A stretch of 64,000 bases of DNA from Cellulomonas sp. WB94. Lineage in GTDB: Bacteria; Actinomycetota; Actinomycetes; Actinomycetales; Cellulomonadaceae. Made by a program: the position numbers and the translations under genes. The DNA lies in contig NZ_QEES01000001.1 of NCBI RefSeq assembly GCF_003115775.1, forward strand, positions 62,001 to 126,000. Reading direction: 5' to 3'. Shown here in pieces: positions 43,959 through 53,259 of this stretch; position 1 is the stretch's first letter, and each line of letters begins with the position of its first letter. The notes beneath the pieces are model-generated. The model was not told the DNA's origin. It saw only the letters and a program-made list of their open reading frames with translations, and ran no database searches.

Positions 43959-44738
43959 ATGGCGGAGTCGTCGCATGGGAGCACCTCGCCCGTCGAGAGC
44001 GTGGACCGGGCGTTGCTCGTCCTGGACGCACTCGCACGCGCGGGGGCGACCGGCGTGGGGCTGGCCGAGCTGGCCGCGGCCCTCGACCTGAACAAGTCGA
44101 CGCTCCACCGTGCGCTGGCGGCTCTGAGCTTCCGCGGCTTCGTCACGCAGGACCGGTCGTCGGGCGCGTACCTGCTGGGGCCGTCAGCGATCCAGCTCGC
44201 CGAGCGCTACTTCGGCGACGAGAACCTCGCGGTGATGCTGCACCCGGCGCTCGTCGCCCTGTGCGGCGCGGTCGACGAGCTGGTGCACCTGGGCGTCCTC
44301 AGCGGGACGCAGGTGATCTACCTGGACAAGGTCGAGCCCGAACGCTCCGTGCGGGTCTGGTCGGCCGTCGGCCGGAGGCGTCAGGCGATCTCCACCGCGC
44401 TCGGCCGGGCGTTGCTGGCCTACCGGGGCACCGACCGACGGGCGCTGGCGGGGTACCTGGTCGCGGCCGACGGCGGGGTGACCGACGACGCGTCCGCCGA
44501 CCGCGCATGGCTCGCGATGCAGCGGGCCGTCGAGCGCGGCTACGCGATCGAGGCCCAGGAGAACGAGCCGGGGATCAGCTGCATCGCGGTCCCGCTGCTG
44601 CGTCAGGGGGCCGCGATCGGCGCGGTGAGCATCACGGCACCCGCGGAGCGGATGGACGCGGAGCGGATCACCTGGCTGCACGAGCAGATGACCCGGGTGC
44701 TGCCACCGCTGCTCCCCGCGACCCTCAGCCTGCCGTAG
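43959..44738 (+). CDS. IclR-family regulator of the pectin locus
   Basis: 259 residues. A winged helix (ALLVLDALARAGATGVGLAELAAALDLNKSTLHRAL, with recognition helix near residue 50) precedes the IclR effector domain with LVHLGVLSGTQVIYLDKVEPERSVR and a C-terminal VPLLRQGAAIGAVSIT. In Erwinia and relatives KdgR, an IclR protein, senses KDG and represses pectin genes; this gene lies between the divergent Kdu and KDG-processing genes, so the same role is likely. GGGAGG lies before the ATG. Confidence 0.86.
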   Translation: MAESSHGSTSPVESVDRALLVLDALARAGATGVGLAELAAALDLNKSTLHRALAALSFRGFVTQDRSSGAYLLGPSAIQLAERYFGDENLAVMLHPALVALCGAVDELVHLGVLSGTQVIYLDKVEPERSVRVWSAVGRRRQAISTALGRALLAYRGTDRRALAGYLVAADGGVTDDASADRAWLAMQRAVERGYAIEAQENEPGISCIAVPLLRQGAAIGAVSITAPAERMDAERITWLHEQMTRVLPPLLPATLSLP

Positions 44739-44881
44739 GGCCGCCGGGCGGCGCGTCCGCACAGCGGACTCGCTCCGACGGCGAAGCAGTGCTGGACTGC
44801 CTGAGGGCATCGCGGCCTCGCCGTGTCATGATGGTTCCCGTGAGTGATACGTCAGTTTCCCCTAGCGAAACGGAGTCCGTC

Positions 44882-45526
44882 ATGGACGTCCTGTCCGCCC
44901 TGAGCGCCGCCCGCCTCGTGCCCGTCGTCGTGCTCGACGACGCCGCCGACGCCGATGCCTTGGCCGGTGCACTGGTCGCCGGTGGCCTGCCCGTCGCCGA
45001 GGTCACATTCCGCACCGCTGCAGCGCTGGACTCGATGCGCGCCATGTCGGCCCGCGGCGACATCCTGGTCGGCGCCGGGACGGTCCTCACCGTCGCACAG
45101 GTCGACCAGGCCGTGGCGGCAGGCGCCAGCTACATCGTCTCCCCCGGCCTGTCCCGCGCCGTCGTCGAGCGGTGCCAGGAGCTGGGCGTCCTCGCGCTGC
45201 CCGGTGCGGTCACCGCCACCGAGATCCAGGCCGCCCTCGAGCTGGGCCTGACGACGGTGAAGTTCTTCCCCGCCGGGACCTCCGGAGGCGCACCCGCGAT
45301 CTCAGCCCTCTCGGCACCGTTCGGCGGGCTCCGGTTCGTGCCCACCGGCGGCGTCGGCCCCACGAACCTCGGCAACTACCTCGCGATCCCCGCAGTCACC
45401 GCCGTCGGCGGCTCGTGGATGTGCCCGCGCGACCTCGTCACCGGGGGCCAGTTCGACCGCATCACCACGCTCACGGCCGGAGCCGTCGCGCTCGCCCGGT
45501 CGCTGACGACCGCGACGGCTCTGTAG
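44882..45526 (+). CDS. eda: KDPG/KHG aldolase
   Basis: 214 residues of the class I aldolase barrel. The catalytic Glu lies in LPVAEVTFRTAA and the Schiff-base Lys in LTTVKFFPAG; GAGTVLT and GGVGPTN bind phosphate. It splits 2-keto-3-deoxy-6-phosphogluconate to pyruvate and glyceraldehyde-3-phosphate, completing uronate catabolism. The ATG at 44882 has CGGAG upstream and begins at the first conserved helix; an ATG at 44827 would add an atypical tail. A kinase gene follows after 51 bases. Confidence 0.9.
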   Translation: MDVLSALSAARLVPVVVLDDAADADALAGALVAGGLPVAEVTFRTAAALDSMRAMSARGDILVGAGTVLTVAQVDQAVAAGASYIVSPGLSRAVVERCQELGVLALPGAVTATEIQAALELGLTTVKFFPAGTSGGAPAISALSAPFGGLRFVPTGGVGPTNLGNYLAIPAVTAVGGSWMCPRDLVTGGQFDRITTLTAGAVALARSLTTATAL

Positions 45527-45577
45527 CCCCGCGACCTGCCCGCCCGTCCCGCGACCCCACCGACGAAGGACCCTGCG

Positions 45578-46681
45578 ATGACCGACCTGCGTATCCGCCC
45601 CGCCTCCGAGTGCCGCTTCGACGCCGTGTCCCTCGGTGAGGTGATGCTCAGGCTCGACCCGGGCGAGGGTCGCATCCGCACCGCCCGGTCGTTCCGGGCC
45701 TGGGAGGGTGGCGGCGAGTACAACGTGGCCCGCGGCCTGCGCCGCGCCTTCGGGCTGCGCACGGCCGTGGTGACGGCGCTCGCCGACAACGAGATCGGCC
45801 GGCTCGTCGAGGACATGATCCTCGCCGGCGGCGTCGACCCCTCGTTCATCTCGTGGGTCCCCTACGACGGCATCGGCCGATCGGTGCGCAACGGGATCAA
45901 CTTCACCGAGCGCGGGTTCGGGGTCCGTGGAGCGCTCGGCGTGTCCGATCGCGGCCACACTGCGGTCTCGCAGATCAAGCCCGGCGACGTGGACTGGGAC
46001 CACCTCTTCGGTGAGCTCGGCGTCCGGTGGTTCCACACCGGCGGCATCTTCGCTGCCCTGTCGGAGTCGGCAGCGGCGACAGTGATCGAGGCCGTCACGG
46101 CGGCCAAGCGGCACGGGACCGTCGTCTCCTACGACCTGAACTACCGCCCGAGCCTGTGGAAGGCGATCGGTGGGCAGGCCAAGGCCCAGCAGGTCAACCG
46201 CGAGATCGCCCCGTTCATCGACGTGATGATCGGCAACGAGGAGGACTTCACCGCGTCCCTGGGCTTCGAGGTCGAAGGCACCGACGAGAACCTCTCGGCG
46301 CTCCAGGTCGACACGTTCGCCGCGATGATCGCCACCGCCGCGGCGGCCTACCCGAACTTCCAGGTCATCGCCACCACGATGCGCACCGTCCGGTCGGCCT
46401 CCATCAACGACTGGGGCGCGATCGCGTGGTCGCCGTCGACCGGCGTCGTGCAGGCCACCCACCGCGAGCGCCTCGAGATCCTCGACCGTGTCGGCGGGGG
46501 CGACTCGTTCGCCTCCGGGCTGATCTACGGCCTGCTCGACGGCCAGCCCCTGGCCACAGCCGTCGAGTACGGCGCAGCCCATGGCGCGCTCGCGATGACG
46601 ACCCCCGGCGACACCACGATGGCCACCAAGGCCGAGGTGCTCAAGCTCGCTGCCGGGGGTGGTGCGCGCGTCGACCGCTAG
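45578..46681 (+). CDS. kdgK: 2-keto-3-deoxygluconate kinase (PfkB family)
   Basis: 367 residues of the ribokinase/PfkB family. The N-terminal GGGEYNVARGLRRAFG and C-terminal VGGGDSFASGLIYGLL signatures are present, the latter with the catalytic Asp. Adjacent KDPG aldolase and the Kdu genes point to KDG as substrate; the family alone would allow other sugars. It is slightly longer than many KdgK proteins because of an N-terminal extension and an insertion near residue 120. Confidence 0.85.
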   Translation: MTDLRIRPASECRFDAVSLGEVMLRLDPGEGRIRTARSFRAWEGGGEYNVARGLRRAFGLRTAVVTALADNEIGRLVEDMILAGGVDPSFISWVPYDGIGRSVRNGINFTERGFGVRGALGVSDRGHTAVSQIKPGDVDWDHLFGELGVRWFHTGGIFAALSESAAATVIEAVTAAKRHGTVVSYDLNYRPSLWKAIGGQAKAQQVNREIAPFIDVMIGNEEDFTASLGFEVEGTDENLSALQVDTFAAMIATAAAAYPNFQVIATTMRTVRSASINDWGAIAWSPSTGVVQATHRERLEILDRVGGGDSFASGLIYGLLDGQPLATAVEYGAAHGALAMTTPGDTTMATKAEVLKLAAGGGARVDR

Positions 46682-46854
46682 GTCCGGTCAACGCCGCTCG
46701 CCGGCCAGGTCCACGCTCCGACCAGGTGGCGTCATCCCTCGCGGGGGCCTGGCTCACGTGCCGTGAGGTGCGAACCCGCCACCGACCTCACCTCCGGCGG
46801 TCCACCCGGAACACGGGACAGGCGGCCGCCACCGCCGCCACCTCGCGCAACAAC

Positions 46855-47082
46855 ATGTTTGCCGGGCTGTTCGGCGAGGACATCGGGGTGAAGCTCGGTC
46901 CTGCGGGTCTGGCCGAGCTGGCCGGGCTGCCCGGAAGTGGACCGTTCGGTCCCGCGGAGCGTCCGATGAGCGGCTTCTGGTCCCTTCCGGCAGAGCTGCC
47001 CGACGCGGAGAAGGCGAGCTGGCTGGCGCGGGCGCGCGACCACGTCGGCACGCTGCCACCGAAGGTCAGGAGGGCGCGATGA
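46855..47082 (+). CDS. TfoX N-terminal-domain-like protein, apparently 5'-truncated
   Basis: From the ATG at 46855, 75 residues resemble the second half of the TfoX-N domain: MFAGLFGEDIGVKL, PGSGPFGPAERPMSGFW and ARDHVGTLPPK. Intact proteins have about 35-40 more residues before the first motif; the frame upstream has no such sequence. The stop overlaps the ATG of the next gene (ATGA), so the pair was or is co-translated. Whether the short form folds is unclear. Confidence 0.5.
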   Translation: MFAGLFGEDIGVKLGPAGLAELAGLPGSGPFGPAERPMSGFWSLPAELPDAEKASWLARARDHVGTLPPKVRRAR

Positions 47083-47375
47083 AGGTCATGACCGAGGTCA
47101 GTGCGATCGTCGAGCCCGGGCAGGAGGCTGACCTCCTCGACGGGTTCCGACGACTGCTCGCCGAGCCCAGACCGGACGGGCTGGAGCGAACGGAGCTGCT
47201 CCGAGGACGCGACGGCGCCTGGCGGGTCCAGACGCTGTGGCGTGACCAGGTGGCGCTCGACCAGATGCGTGCCGCTCCGGAACCCCCTGCGGCTCCCCGG
47301 CTGTTCCGGCAGGTCGGGGCGGATCCCGTCCTGGAGGTGTTCCGCGTCGAGGCGAGCACCACCGACGAGACCTAG
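47079..47375 (+). CDS. Small ABM-like (ferredoxin-fold) protein
   Basis: 98 residues with the beta-alpha-beta-beta-alpha-beta pattern of antibiotic biosynthesis monooxygenase-like dimers: MTEVSAIVEPGQEADLLDGFRR..., LERTELLRGRDGAWRVQTLW, and a closing VLEVFRVEA strand. No cofactor motif is visible; many such proteins have unknown roles. It is coupled by ATGA to the TfoX-like fragment and converges on a PPOX gene eight bases away. Confidence 0.65.
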   Translation: MKVMTEVSAIVEPGQEADLLDGFRRLLAEPRPDGLERTELLRGRDGAWRVQTLWRDQVALDQMRAAPEPPAAPRLFRQVGADPVLEVFRVEASTTDET

Positions 47376-47383
47376 TTGTCCTC

Positions 47384-47794
47384 TCAGCGCGCGGACCAGC
47401 CCGACCACCGGTGCACGGACACGACGATCACGGCTCCGTCCGGGCGCACGTCCCGGTACTGCGAGTACCGCGCGACGAGGCGCTCGATCCCCTCGTCGCG
47501 CACGGGGCCGTCGTGCGCCAGGGCGGCCGTCCCGTCGGCTCTGGCCCACCACAGGCGGGCCCAGTCCGAGGCGTACTCGTCGACGAGCAGGCTCACCGCC
47601 GGCCGCCGCGCGATGTTGTGCAGCCGTCGCAGCGCCGTGGTGCGCTTGGGCTTGTGGTCGACGGCGATCACGATCGTGTCCGCGGCGAGCGCGAAGGTCA
47701 CCGGGACCAGGTGCGGTGAGGCGTCGTCGTTGACGGTCGCGAGGTAGGCGTGGTCCGCCAGACCGAAGCGTCGGCGGCACTCGTGCGGCTCCAT
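47384..47794 (-). CDS. PPOX-class F420-dependent oxidoreductase
   Basis: 136 residues with the split-barrel fold: HAYLATVNDDASPHLVPVTFAL, VDHKPKRTTALRRLHNIARRPAVSLLVDEY and LWWARADGTA. The pattern fits the TIGR03668-like group assigned to F420. Specificity unknown. It is intact and separated by 66 bases from the broken PAP2-kinase gene upstream. Confidence 0.82.
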   Translation of the reverse strand: MEPHECRRRFGLADHAYLATVNDDASPHLVPVTFALAADTIVIAVDHKPKRTTALRRLHNIARRPAVSLLVDEYASDWARLWWARADGTAALAHDGPVRDEGIERLVARYSQYRDVRPDGAVIVVSVHRWSGWSAR

Positions 47795-47860
47795 GCCCGA
47801 GGATGCCCCCGCAGCTCGGTGTCCGCAGCCCGGCGCGCACGCTCGTTCGCCGCTCCCCCG

Positions 47861-48996
47861 TCAACTCACCGCGGCGCCATGACGAGCAGTGCGCCCGGTT
47901 CGACCTCGGCGCAGCGCCGCGTCCTCGTCGAGCGGGATGCCCAGGTTGCGCCCGAGGAGGTTGCCGGTGCCAGCGGGGATGAGCGCGACGGGCACCCCGC
48001 TCCCCGACAACTCGGCGCAGACCGTGCGCGCCGTGCCGTCGCCTCCGGCCACCAGGACGCGGTCGACGCCCTGGGCCAACGCGTAGCGCGTCATCTCTCG
48101 GCCCGGGTCGTCTCGATGCGTCTCCAGCCACAGCGGAGAGTCCCAGCCACTTCGTGCCATCGCGAACGCGACGCGTCGCCGGAAGAGGTCGAGGTCGAGG
48201 ATCTTCGTCGGGTTGTAGATCACCGCAGCGCGCCCTGCCGCCTCGGGCGGAAGCTCGTGCAGCCGCCACGCGCGGGTGGTCGCCTCGACGCCGCTGGCCC
48301 AGAGCGCTCCGGACGCCACGGTCACGCCCAGCAGGACGCCTCCGATCAGGTCGGTGCCGTGCTGCGCGCCCATCGCCCACTGGTCGGTGCCGACACAGCC
48401 GACCAGGAAGGTCCCGAGGACGCGCCGCTTCCACTGGGACCGTGACGACGTGCGCTGCACGTTCGCGAGGGTCACGACGACCCACGTCAGGATCGTGGTA
48501 GCGACCATGTGCCCGGCAGGGAACGCCGAACCCGTCGCCGAGACCGAGTCCGCGAACACGGAGGCCGGTCGGGGTCGGCCGACCAGGGCGCGCTGCAGCT
48601 CCCACAGCGGGACGCCGAGCGCGGCGACCACCAGCGCCAGCGTGAGTCGTCGCTGCCGCTGCTTCCACGAGCGCAGAGCGAGGGCGAGGGTGACCGCGAG
48701 CACCGCGTAGGGGTGGCTGACGAGCGCGAAGGCCTCGGCAGCCTGACCGGGTATCGAGCGCGGTGTCATCGACGGCGGCGCGAGCCGCGGGTCGACGACG
48801 CGTGCTGCCGCTCCCCCGATGACCGCGACCGTCCAGACGCCGTACAGCGCGAGCGAGCGAGGACGACCGCCAGCTCCTGGGGCCGACGGGCACCCGTCAC
48901 TGTCGCTGCCGGGACGGCACGCGTGTCGAGGTGGTCGTGCGCGTCGTGGTGCACCCCGGTCAGGTGCGCCTGCGCGGCGTCGTTCGTCACGGTCAT
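47861..48996 (-). pseudogene. PAP2 phosphatase-diacylglycerol kinase fusion, frameshifted and internally deleted
   Basis: The likely start is the ATG at 48996. After an N-terminal linker the phase changes near 48855, in a CTCGCTCGCTCGCG repeat. The PAP2 domain then follows with RALVGRPRPASVF, SAFPAGHM and the second His in GAQHGTDLIGG. A diacylglycerol-kinase catalytic domain starts with AVIYNPTKI and has VAGGDGTARTV and PAGTGNLLGRNLGIPLDED. At about 47910 it jumps, out of phase, to the typical end EVEPGALLVMAPR, so about 160 residues are missing. The intact protein would act on lipid phosphates at the membrane. Confidence 0.7.
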
Positions 48997-49116
48997 GCCT
49001 CTCGAGACGGGGCCTGGGACGACGCGGGCCGACGGGCGCGGGCGTCGGCCGCTGAGGATGCCCGCAGGCTGGAGCCGCTGGTTCGGGTGGCTCCGCCCTG
49101 CGGGCGTCGTCCGGGC

Positions 49117-51369
49117 TCAGTCGGTGGCCGGCCCGGACCCGCTGGCCGTCGCGCCCATGGAGACGGTGCCGTCCGCGGCGTCGAGCGGCAGGTCGTCCGC
49201 GTCGTCGGCCTCGGGCGCGCCTTCGACGGAGAGGTGCGGGGTGAGCCGCTCGGCCCAGCGGGGGTAGGCCCAGTTGCGGTCACCGATGAGCTTCATCAGC
49301 GCCGGGATGAGGGTCAGCCGGACCACGAACGCGTCGACGACGACCGCGAGGGCCAGGCCCATGCCGACCATGGCGACGATCCGCTCGCCGGTCAGGGCGA
49401 AGGACGCGAAGACGCAGAACATGATCGTCGCGGCGGTCGCGATGACCCGGCCGGTCTCGGAGACTCCCAGGCGGATGGCGCGGGCGCTGTCGCGGGTATG
49501 GGTCCACTCCTCGTGCATGCGGCTGACGAGGAACACCTGGTAGTCCATCGACAGGCCGAACATGATGCCGACGATCAGCACCGGGAGGATGTAGATGATC
49601 GGGGCTGCCCCTCCTACCCGCAGGACGCCAGTCCCCCAGCCCCACTGGAACAGGGCCGTGACCACGCCCATGCCGACGACGATGGTCGCGATGTTCGACA
49701 CGGCGCCGACGAGCGGGACGAGGATGCTGCGGAACGCCATGGCCAGGAGCAGGAACCCGAGCAGGGCGATCAGGCCGAGGTAGAGCGGCAGCTTGCTCAT
49801 GAGCGCGTCCGCCAGGTCCATGCTGACCGCGGCGGTCCCGGTCACGCTGACCTGGAGGTCGGAGGAGCTCTCCGCGGCGGGGATCACCGTGTCACGCAGG
49901 GTGGTGATCAGGTCGGTCGTCGCCTGAGCCTGGGGGCTGCTCCCCGGGGTGATCGAGGCGACCGAGACCTGCTGGCCCGCGGTGTACGGGGCCGCGGCGA
50001 CGCTCGCCACGTCGTCGACCGAGGCGACCTGCGCGACGAGCGCGTCGAACGCGGCCCCCGCGGCGGCGTCCGGGGTCGTCGCGACCAGGATCACCGCGTT
50101 GTCGTAGCCGGCGCCGAAGCCCGTGGACATGAGGTCGAAGTACTCACGGGTGGGCGACCCGACGGGATCGGCGCTCGCATCGGCGTCGCCGACGTTCAGG
50201 CTCATCACGGGTGCAGCCAGCGCCAGGACCACGAGGAGCGCAGCGGCGGCCATGCGTCGGGGAGCGCGTTGGACCAGCAACGCCCACCGGGTCGACCGAC
50301 CGGCCGTGACGGGGCGGCCCGCCGCGGCCGTGGCGGGGGCGACGGATGTCGGGTCGGCGAGCTCCGCCCTCTGGCGCTTGGACAGGATCTTCGGCCCGAT
50401 CATCGCCAGCAGGGCCGGCAGCAGCGTGATGGCGGCGGCCACGGTGAACAGGACGGTCAGCGCCGCGGCCTGCGACATGCCGGTCAGGACGCCGAGGCCG
50501 ACGACGACCATGCCGAGCAGCGCGATGATGACGGTGAGGCCGGCAAAGATGACGGCCCGTCCCGAGGTGTTGAGCGCGACGGCGATGGCCTCGGGGACGG
50601 ACTTGCCGGCCATGAGTGCCTTGCGGTGCCGGTTGACGATGAACAGCGCGTAGTCGATGCCCACACCCAGACCGATCAGTGAGCCCATGGTCAGGCTCGT
50701 CGCGCTCACGTTCGTCCAGCTCGAAGCCAGGACGACGACCAGCAGCGAGGTGCCCACGCCGACGAGGCCGGTGAGGATGGGCAGGATCGAGGCCCACTTC
50801 GACCGGAACATCCAGAAGAGGATCGCGAACGCGGCGACGACGCCCAGGCCCTCCGGCCCGTGCGAGCCGCCGGGCTGCACGTAGAACGCCTTGCCGCCGA
50901 CGGCGACGTGCGCCGAGGCACTGTCGAGGGAGTGCGCAGCGGCGGAGACGGCGTCGATGTCGACACCCTCGTCGACGGTGATGGTGGCGAAGGCCGTCCC
51001 CGTCGAGGAGCTGATCTGGGTGGCCGCGGCCGGGTTGGCGGCGTCGTAGGGGCTCGCGACGGAACGGACCCCAGGGATCGCGGCGACGTCGGCCAGCATC
51101 GCGGCGACGTCGGCCTGCACCGTGGCGTCGTCGACCGACACGCCCTCGACGTGCCACACGAGGTTCCCGGTCTCGGTCGTGGTGTCGGGGAACATCCCGG
51201 CCTGGGCCAGGATGCCGTAGGCCGTCGTGGACTCCGACGCGGGAGAGTCGGTCGCGTCGCTGAGGTGGACGCCCATCCCCACGATGGCGACGACCAGACC
51301 GACCAGAGACATGACCCACAGACCCAGGACGGTGCGCTTTCGCCGGGAGCACCACGGTGCCAAGTTCAT
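49117..51369 (-). CDS. MMPL-family (RND-type) exporter
   Basis: 750 residues with two six-helix halves, each with a large outer loop after its first helix, and the paired motifs GVGIDYALFIVNRHR and GLSMDYQVFLVSRMHEEW that carry the proton-relay Asp-Tyr pair. MMPL proteins move lipids, siderophores or antibiotics using proton flux. The ATG at 51369 has weak AAAGG upstream; an in-frame ATG at 51414 is an alternative. A perfect 8-bp-arm palindrome (51463-51480) suggests TetR-type control. Confidence 0.88.
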   Translation of the reverse strand: MNLAPWCSRRKRTVLGLWVMSLVGLVVAIVGMGVHLSDATDSPASESTTAYGILAQAGMFPDTTTETGNLVWHVEGVSVDDATVQADVAAMLADVAAIPGVRSVASPYDAANPAAATQISSSTGTAFATITVDEGVDIDAVSAAAHSLDSASAHVAVGGKAFYVQPGGSHGPEGLGVVAAFAILFWMFRSKWASILPILTGLVGVGTSLLVVVLASSWTNVSATSLTMGSLIGLGVGIDYALFIVNRHRKALMAGKSVPEAIAVALNTSGRAVIFAGLTVIIALLGMVVVGLGVLTGMSQAAALTVLFTVAAAITLLPALLAMIGPKILSKRQRAELADPTSVAPATAAAGRPVTAGRSTRWALLVQRAPRRMAAAALLVVLALAAPVMSLNVGDADASADPVGSPTREYFDLMSTGFGAGYDNAVILVATTPDAAAGAAFDALVAQVASVDDVASVAAAPYTAGQQVSVASITPGSSPQAQATTDLITTLRDTVIPAAESSSDLQVSVTGTAAVSMDLADALMSKLPLYLGLIALLGFLLLAMAFRSILVPLVGAVSNIATIVVGMGVVTALFQWGWGTGVLRVGGAAPIIYILPVLIVGIMFGLSMDYQVFLVSRMHEEWTHTRDSARAIRLGVSETGRVIATAATIMFCVFASFALTGERIVAMVGMGLALAVVVDAFVVRLTLIPALMKLIGDRNWAYPRWAERLTPHLSVEGAPEADDADDLPLDAADGTVSMGATASGSGPATD

Positions 51370-51462
51370 CACGGGAGGACCTTTCGACAGGATCGGACAA
51401 GGTGTCGGATCCATCGTCGTGACGGCGCCCTCGGCGGTCGTCAGCCCAGCGCGGTCCACGTC

Positions 51463-51480
51463 CTACCGCAGGTGCGGTAG
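51463..51480. promoter_or_regulatory. Operator-like palindrome upstream of the MMPL gene
   Basis: CTACCGCA and TGCGGTAG are exact complements with two bases between. The 18-bp symmetry lies 94 bases before the exporter start and resembles TetR-family sites, which commonly control MMPL pumps. No TetR gene is next to it. Confidence 0.5.
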
Positions 51481-51634
51481 GCCGACCGTTTCGCCGTGTG
51501 CGCCCGTCGTCGGCGCATCCGTGCCCGCCGACGGACGCGACCCCGCGCTCTACCCGCGGCGCTCGCTCCGGAGTACAACTGGTACGAACCGGTGCAACTC
51601 GGTGCGCCGGCGAAACCAACAGGAGGTTGGTGCC

Positions 51635-51883
51635 ATGCCAAAGTTCATGGACGTTCACCACGGGATGACCGGCATCACACCCGAGGCGCTCAAGGCCGCA
51701 CACCAGGCGGACCTCGACATCCAGGGTGACGAGGGTGTCGACTTCCAGAAGGCGTGGGGGGACCCCGAGTCCGGAACGGTCTGGTGCGTCTCGGAGGCGC
51801 CGAGCGCCGAAGCTGTCCAGCGCATCCACGAGCGCACCGGGCACCCGGCCGTCGAGATCTACCCGGTGCCGGTCGAGGTGTAG
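51635..51883 (+). CDS. DUF4242 / SCO4226-like small metal-binding protein
   Basis: 82 residues. PKFMDVHHGMTGITPEALKAAH opens the protein with the conserved His pair, and GTVWCVSEAPSAEAVQRIHERTGHP follows, the pattern of DUF4242. The Streptomyces relative SCO4226 is a nickel-binding dimer with a ferredoxin-like fold. Nickel or another metal is likely here by homology. AGGAGG lies eight bases before the ATG. Confidence 0.8.
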   Translation: MPKFMDVHHGMTGITPEALKAAHQADLDIQGDEGVDFQKAWGDPESGTVWCVSEAPSAEAVQRIHERTGHPAVEIYPVPVEV

Positions 51884-52044
51884 CTGAAGGCCATCGTCAC
51901 AGCGCGCTGTCGCCCCAGCGCGCTCGAGCGTGGACGGGGCTCGAGTGTGGACGGGGATCGAGGGGTCGGCGGGCCCGTCGCACGTGCGACGCGGAACCAC
52001 CGGCCTCCCGGTCCCCGTCGCCGCCTCGCGAGCGTCCGGCGCGA

Positions 52045-52063
52045 TGAGGTGAGCCTCACCATA
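52045..52063. promoter_or_regulatory. DtxR/IdeR-type iron-box-like dyad
   Basis: TGAGGTGAGCCTCACCATA matches the consensus iron box at 13 of 19 positions and contains a perfect GGTGAG-c-CTCACC symmetry. It lies 81 bases upstream of the secreted beta-propeller gene. Assignment to a DtxR-family regulator is tentative. Confidence 0.4.
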
Positions 52064-52143
52064 GACACCGAAATGTGACCTACGTCATAGTTTGGGGTAC
52101 CTGGGGCCCATCCGGGGCCGCCTTCCATTCTGGGGACGATGAG

Positions 52144-53217
52144 ATGAGGCACGCGAGAACCAGCTCGACCATTGCCGCCACGGCTGCCCTGCTCCTGCTC
52201 GGGGCCGTTCCAGCCTTCGCGCACTCGGGGACCGACGGCCAGGGAGGGCCGACGGAGCCCGTCACTGTCGCAGAGCACCTCGCCGGGCCGTTGACGTTCG
52301 ATGTGGCTGGCAAGGCGCTGTACATCGGGCAGAACTTCAGCGGGACCTTGACGAAGGTCACCAAGGCCGGCAGCACCGACCTCGTCGGCCCCAACGGGCT
52401 CGACCTGGCAGCCGTCTCCGTCGCCGACGGAGTGGTCACGTGGGGCGAACGCAGCGGCGACCTCGGCGCGGCGACCAGCGCGGTGCTCCACCGGATGGAC
52501 AAGCGTGGGCACACGTCGACGGTCGACCTGCTGGCGTACGAGGTCGCCAACAACCCCGACGGGACCGTCGAGTACGGATTCCAGGGCCTCGACCCGACGT
52601 GCGCGGCCACACTTCCGCCCGAGCTGGCGCCGCACATGGGCGGCGTGGACTCCCACCCGTACGGGTCAGTGACGACCCGCGGGACGACCTACGTCGCGGA
52701 TGCCGGAATGAACGCGATCCTCGCCGTCGACCGGCGCGGGAACGTCAGGACCGTCGCAGTGCTGCCCCCCGCGCTCGTGCCCGTGAGCGCTGAAGCGGCG
52801 GCGGCCTTCGGGCTCGACCCGTGCGTCGTCGGGCACGACTTCGCACTCGAGGGCGTTCCCACCGACGTGGAGGTCGGTCGGCACGGGGAGCTCATCGTGT
52901 CCTCGCTCCCTGGTGGCCCAGAGGACGGCAGCCTCGGCGCGAACGGCCGGGTGTTCTCGCTCGACAAGCGATCGGGCAACCTCTCCTTGCTCGCATCCGG
53001 GCTCGCCGGGGCAACCAACGTCGCGGTGGCCCCCGACGGCACGATCTACGTCGCGGAGCTCTTCGCGGACCGGGTCTCGGCCATCTCGCCGCGCACCGGC
53101 GACGTGACCGCGGTGAAGACGCTCACGCAGCCCGCAGGACTCGAGTGGTCGGACGGCAAGCTGTACGTGTCGACCAACGTCTTCGGCGACGGCTCAGTGG
53201 TCAGCTTCACGCCGTAG
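52144..53217 (+). CDS. Secreted beta-propeller protein (ScyD/ScyE-like)
   Basis: 357 residues. A signal peptide ends near AFAHS. The mature part has repeated blade-like units such as GTTYVADAGMNAILAVDRRG, NVAVAPDGTIYVAELFADRV and GLEWSDGKLYVSTN, as in NHL/SMP-30 propellers and the ScyD/ScyE group. Ligand or enzyme activity is unknown. The ATG at 52144 opens the signal peptide; an earlier ATG at 52075 does not. A hairpin follows the gene and an iron-box-like dyad precedes it. Confidence 0.8.
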   Translation: MRHARTSSTIAATAALLLLGAVPAFAHSGTDGQGGPTEPVTVAEHLAGPLTFDVAGKALYIGQNFSGTLTKVTKAGSTDLVGPNGLDLAAVSVADGVVTWGERSGDLGAATSAVLHRMDKRGHTSTVDLLAYEVANNPDGTVEYGFQGLDPTCAATLPPELAPHMGGVDSHPYGSVTTRGTTYVADAGMNAILAVDRRGNVRTVAVLPPALVPVSAEAAAAFGLDPCVVGHDFALEGVPTDVEVGRHGELIVSSLPGGPEDGSLGANGRVFSLDKRSGNLSLLASGLAGATNVAVAPDGTIYVAELFADRVSAISPRTGDVTAVKTLTQPAGLEWSDGKLYVSTNVFGDGSVVSFTP

Positions 53218-53259
53218 TCGCGGGTCTGCGGGCGCACCGCAGCTGGTGGCACGCTACGA

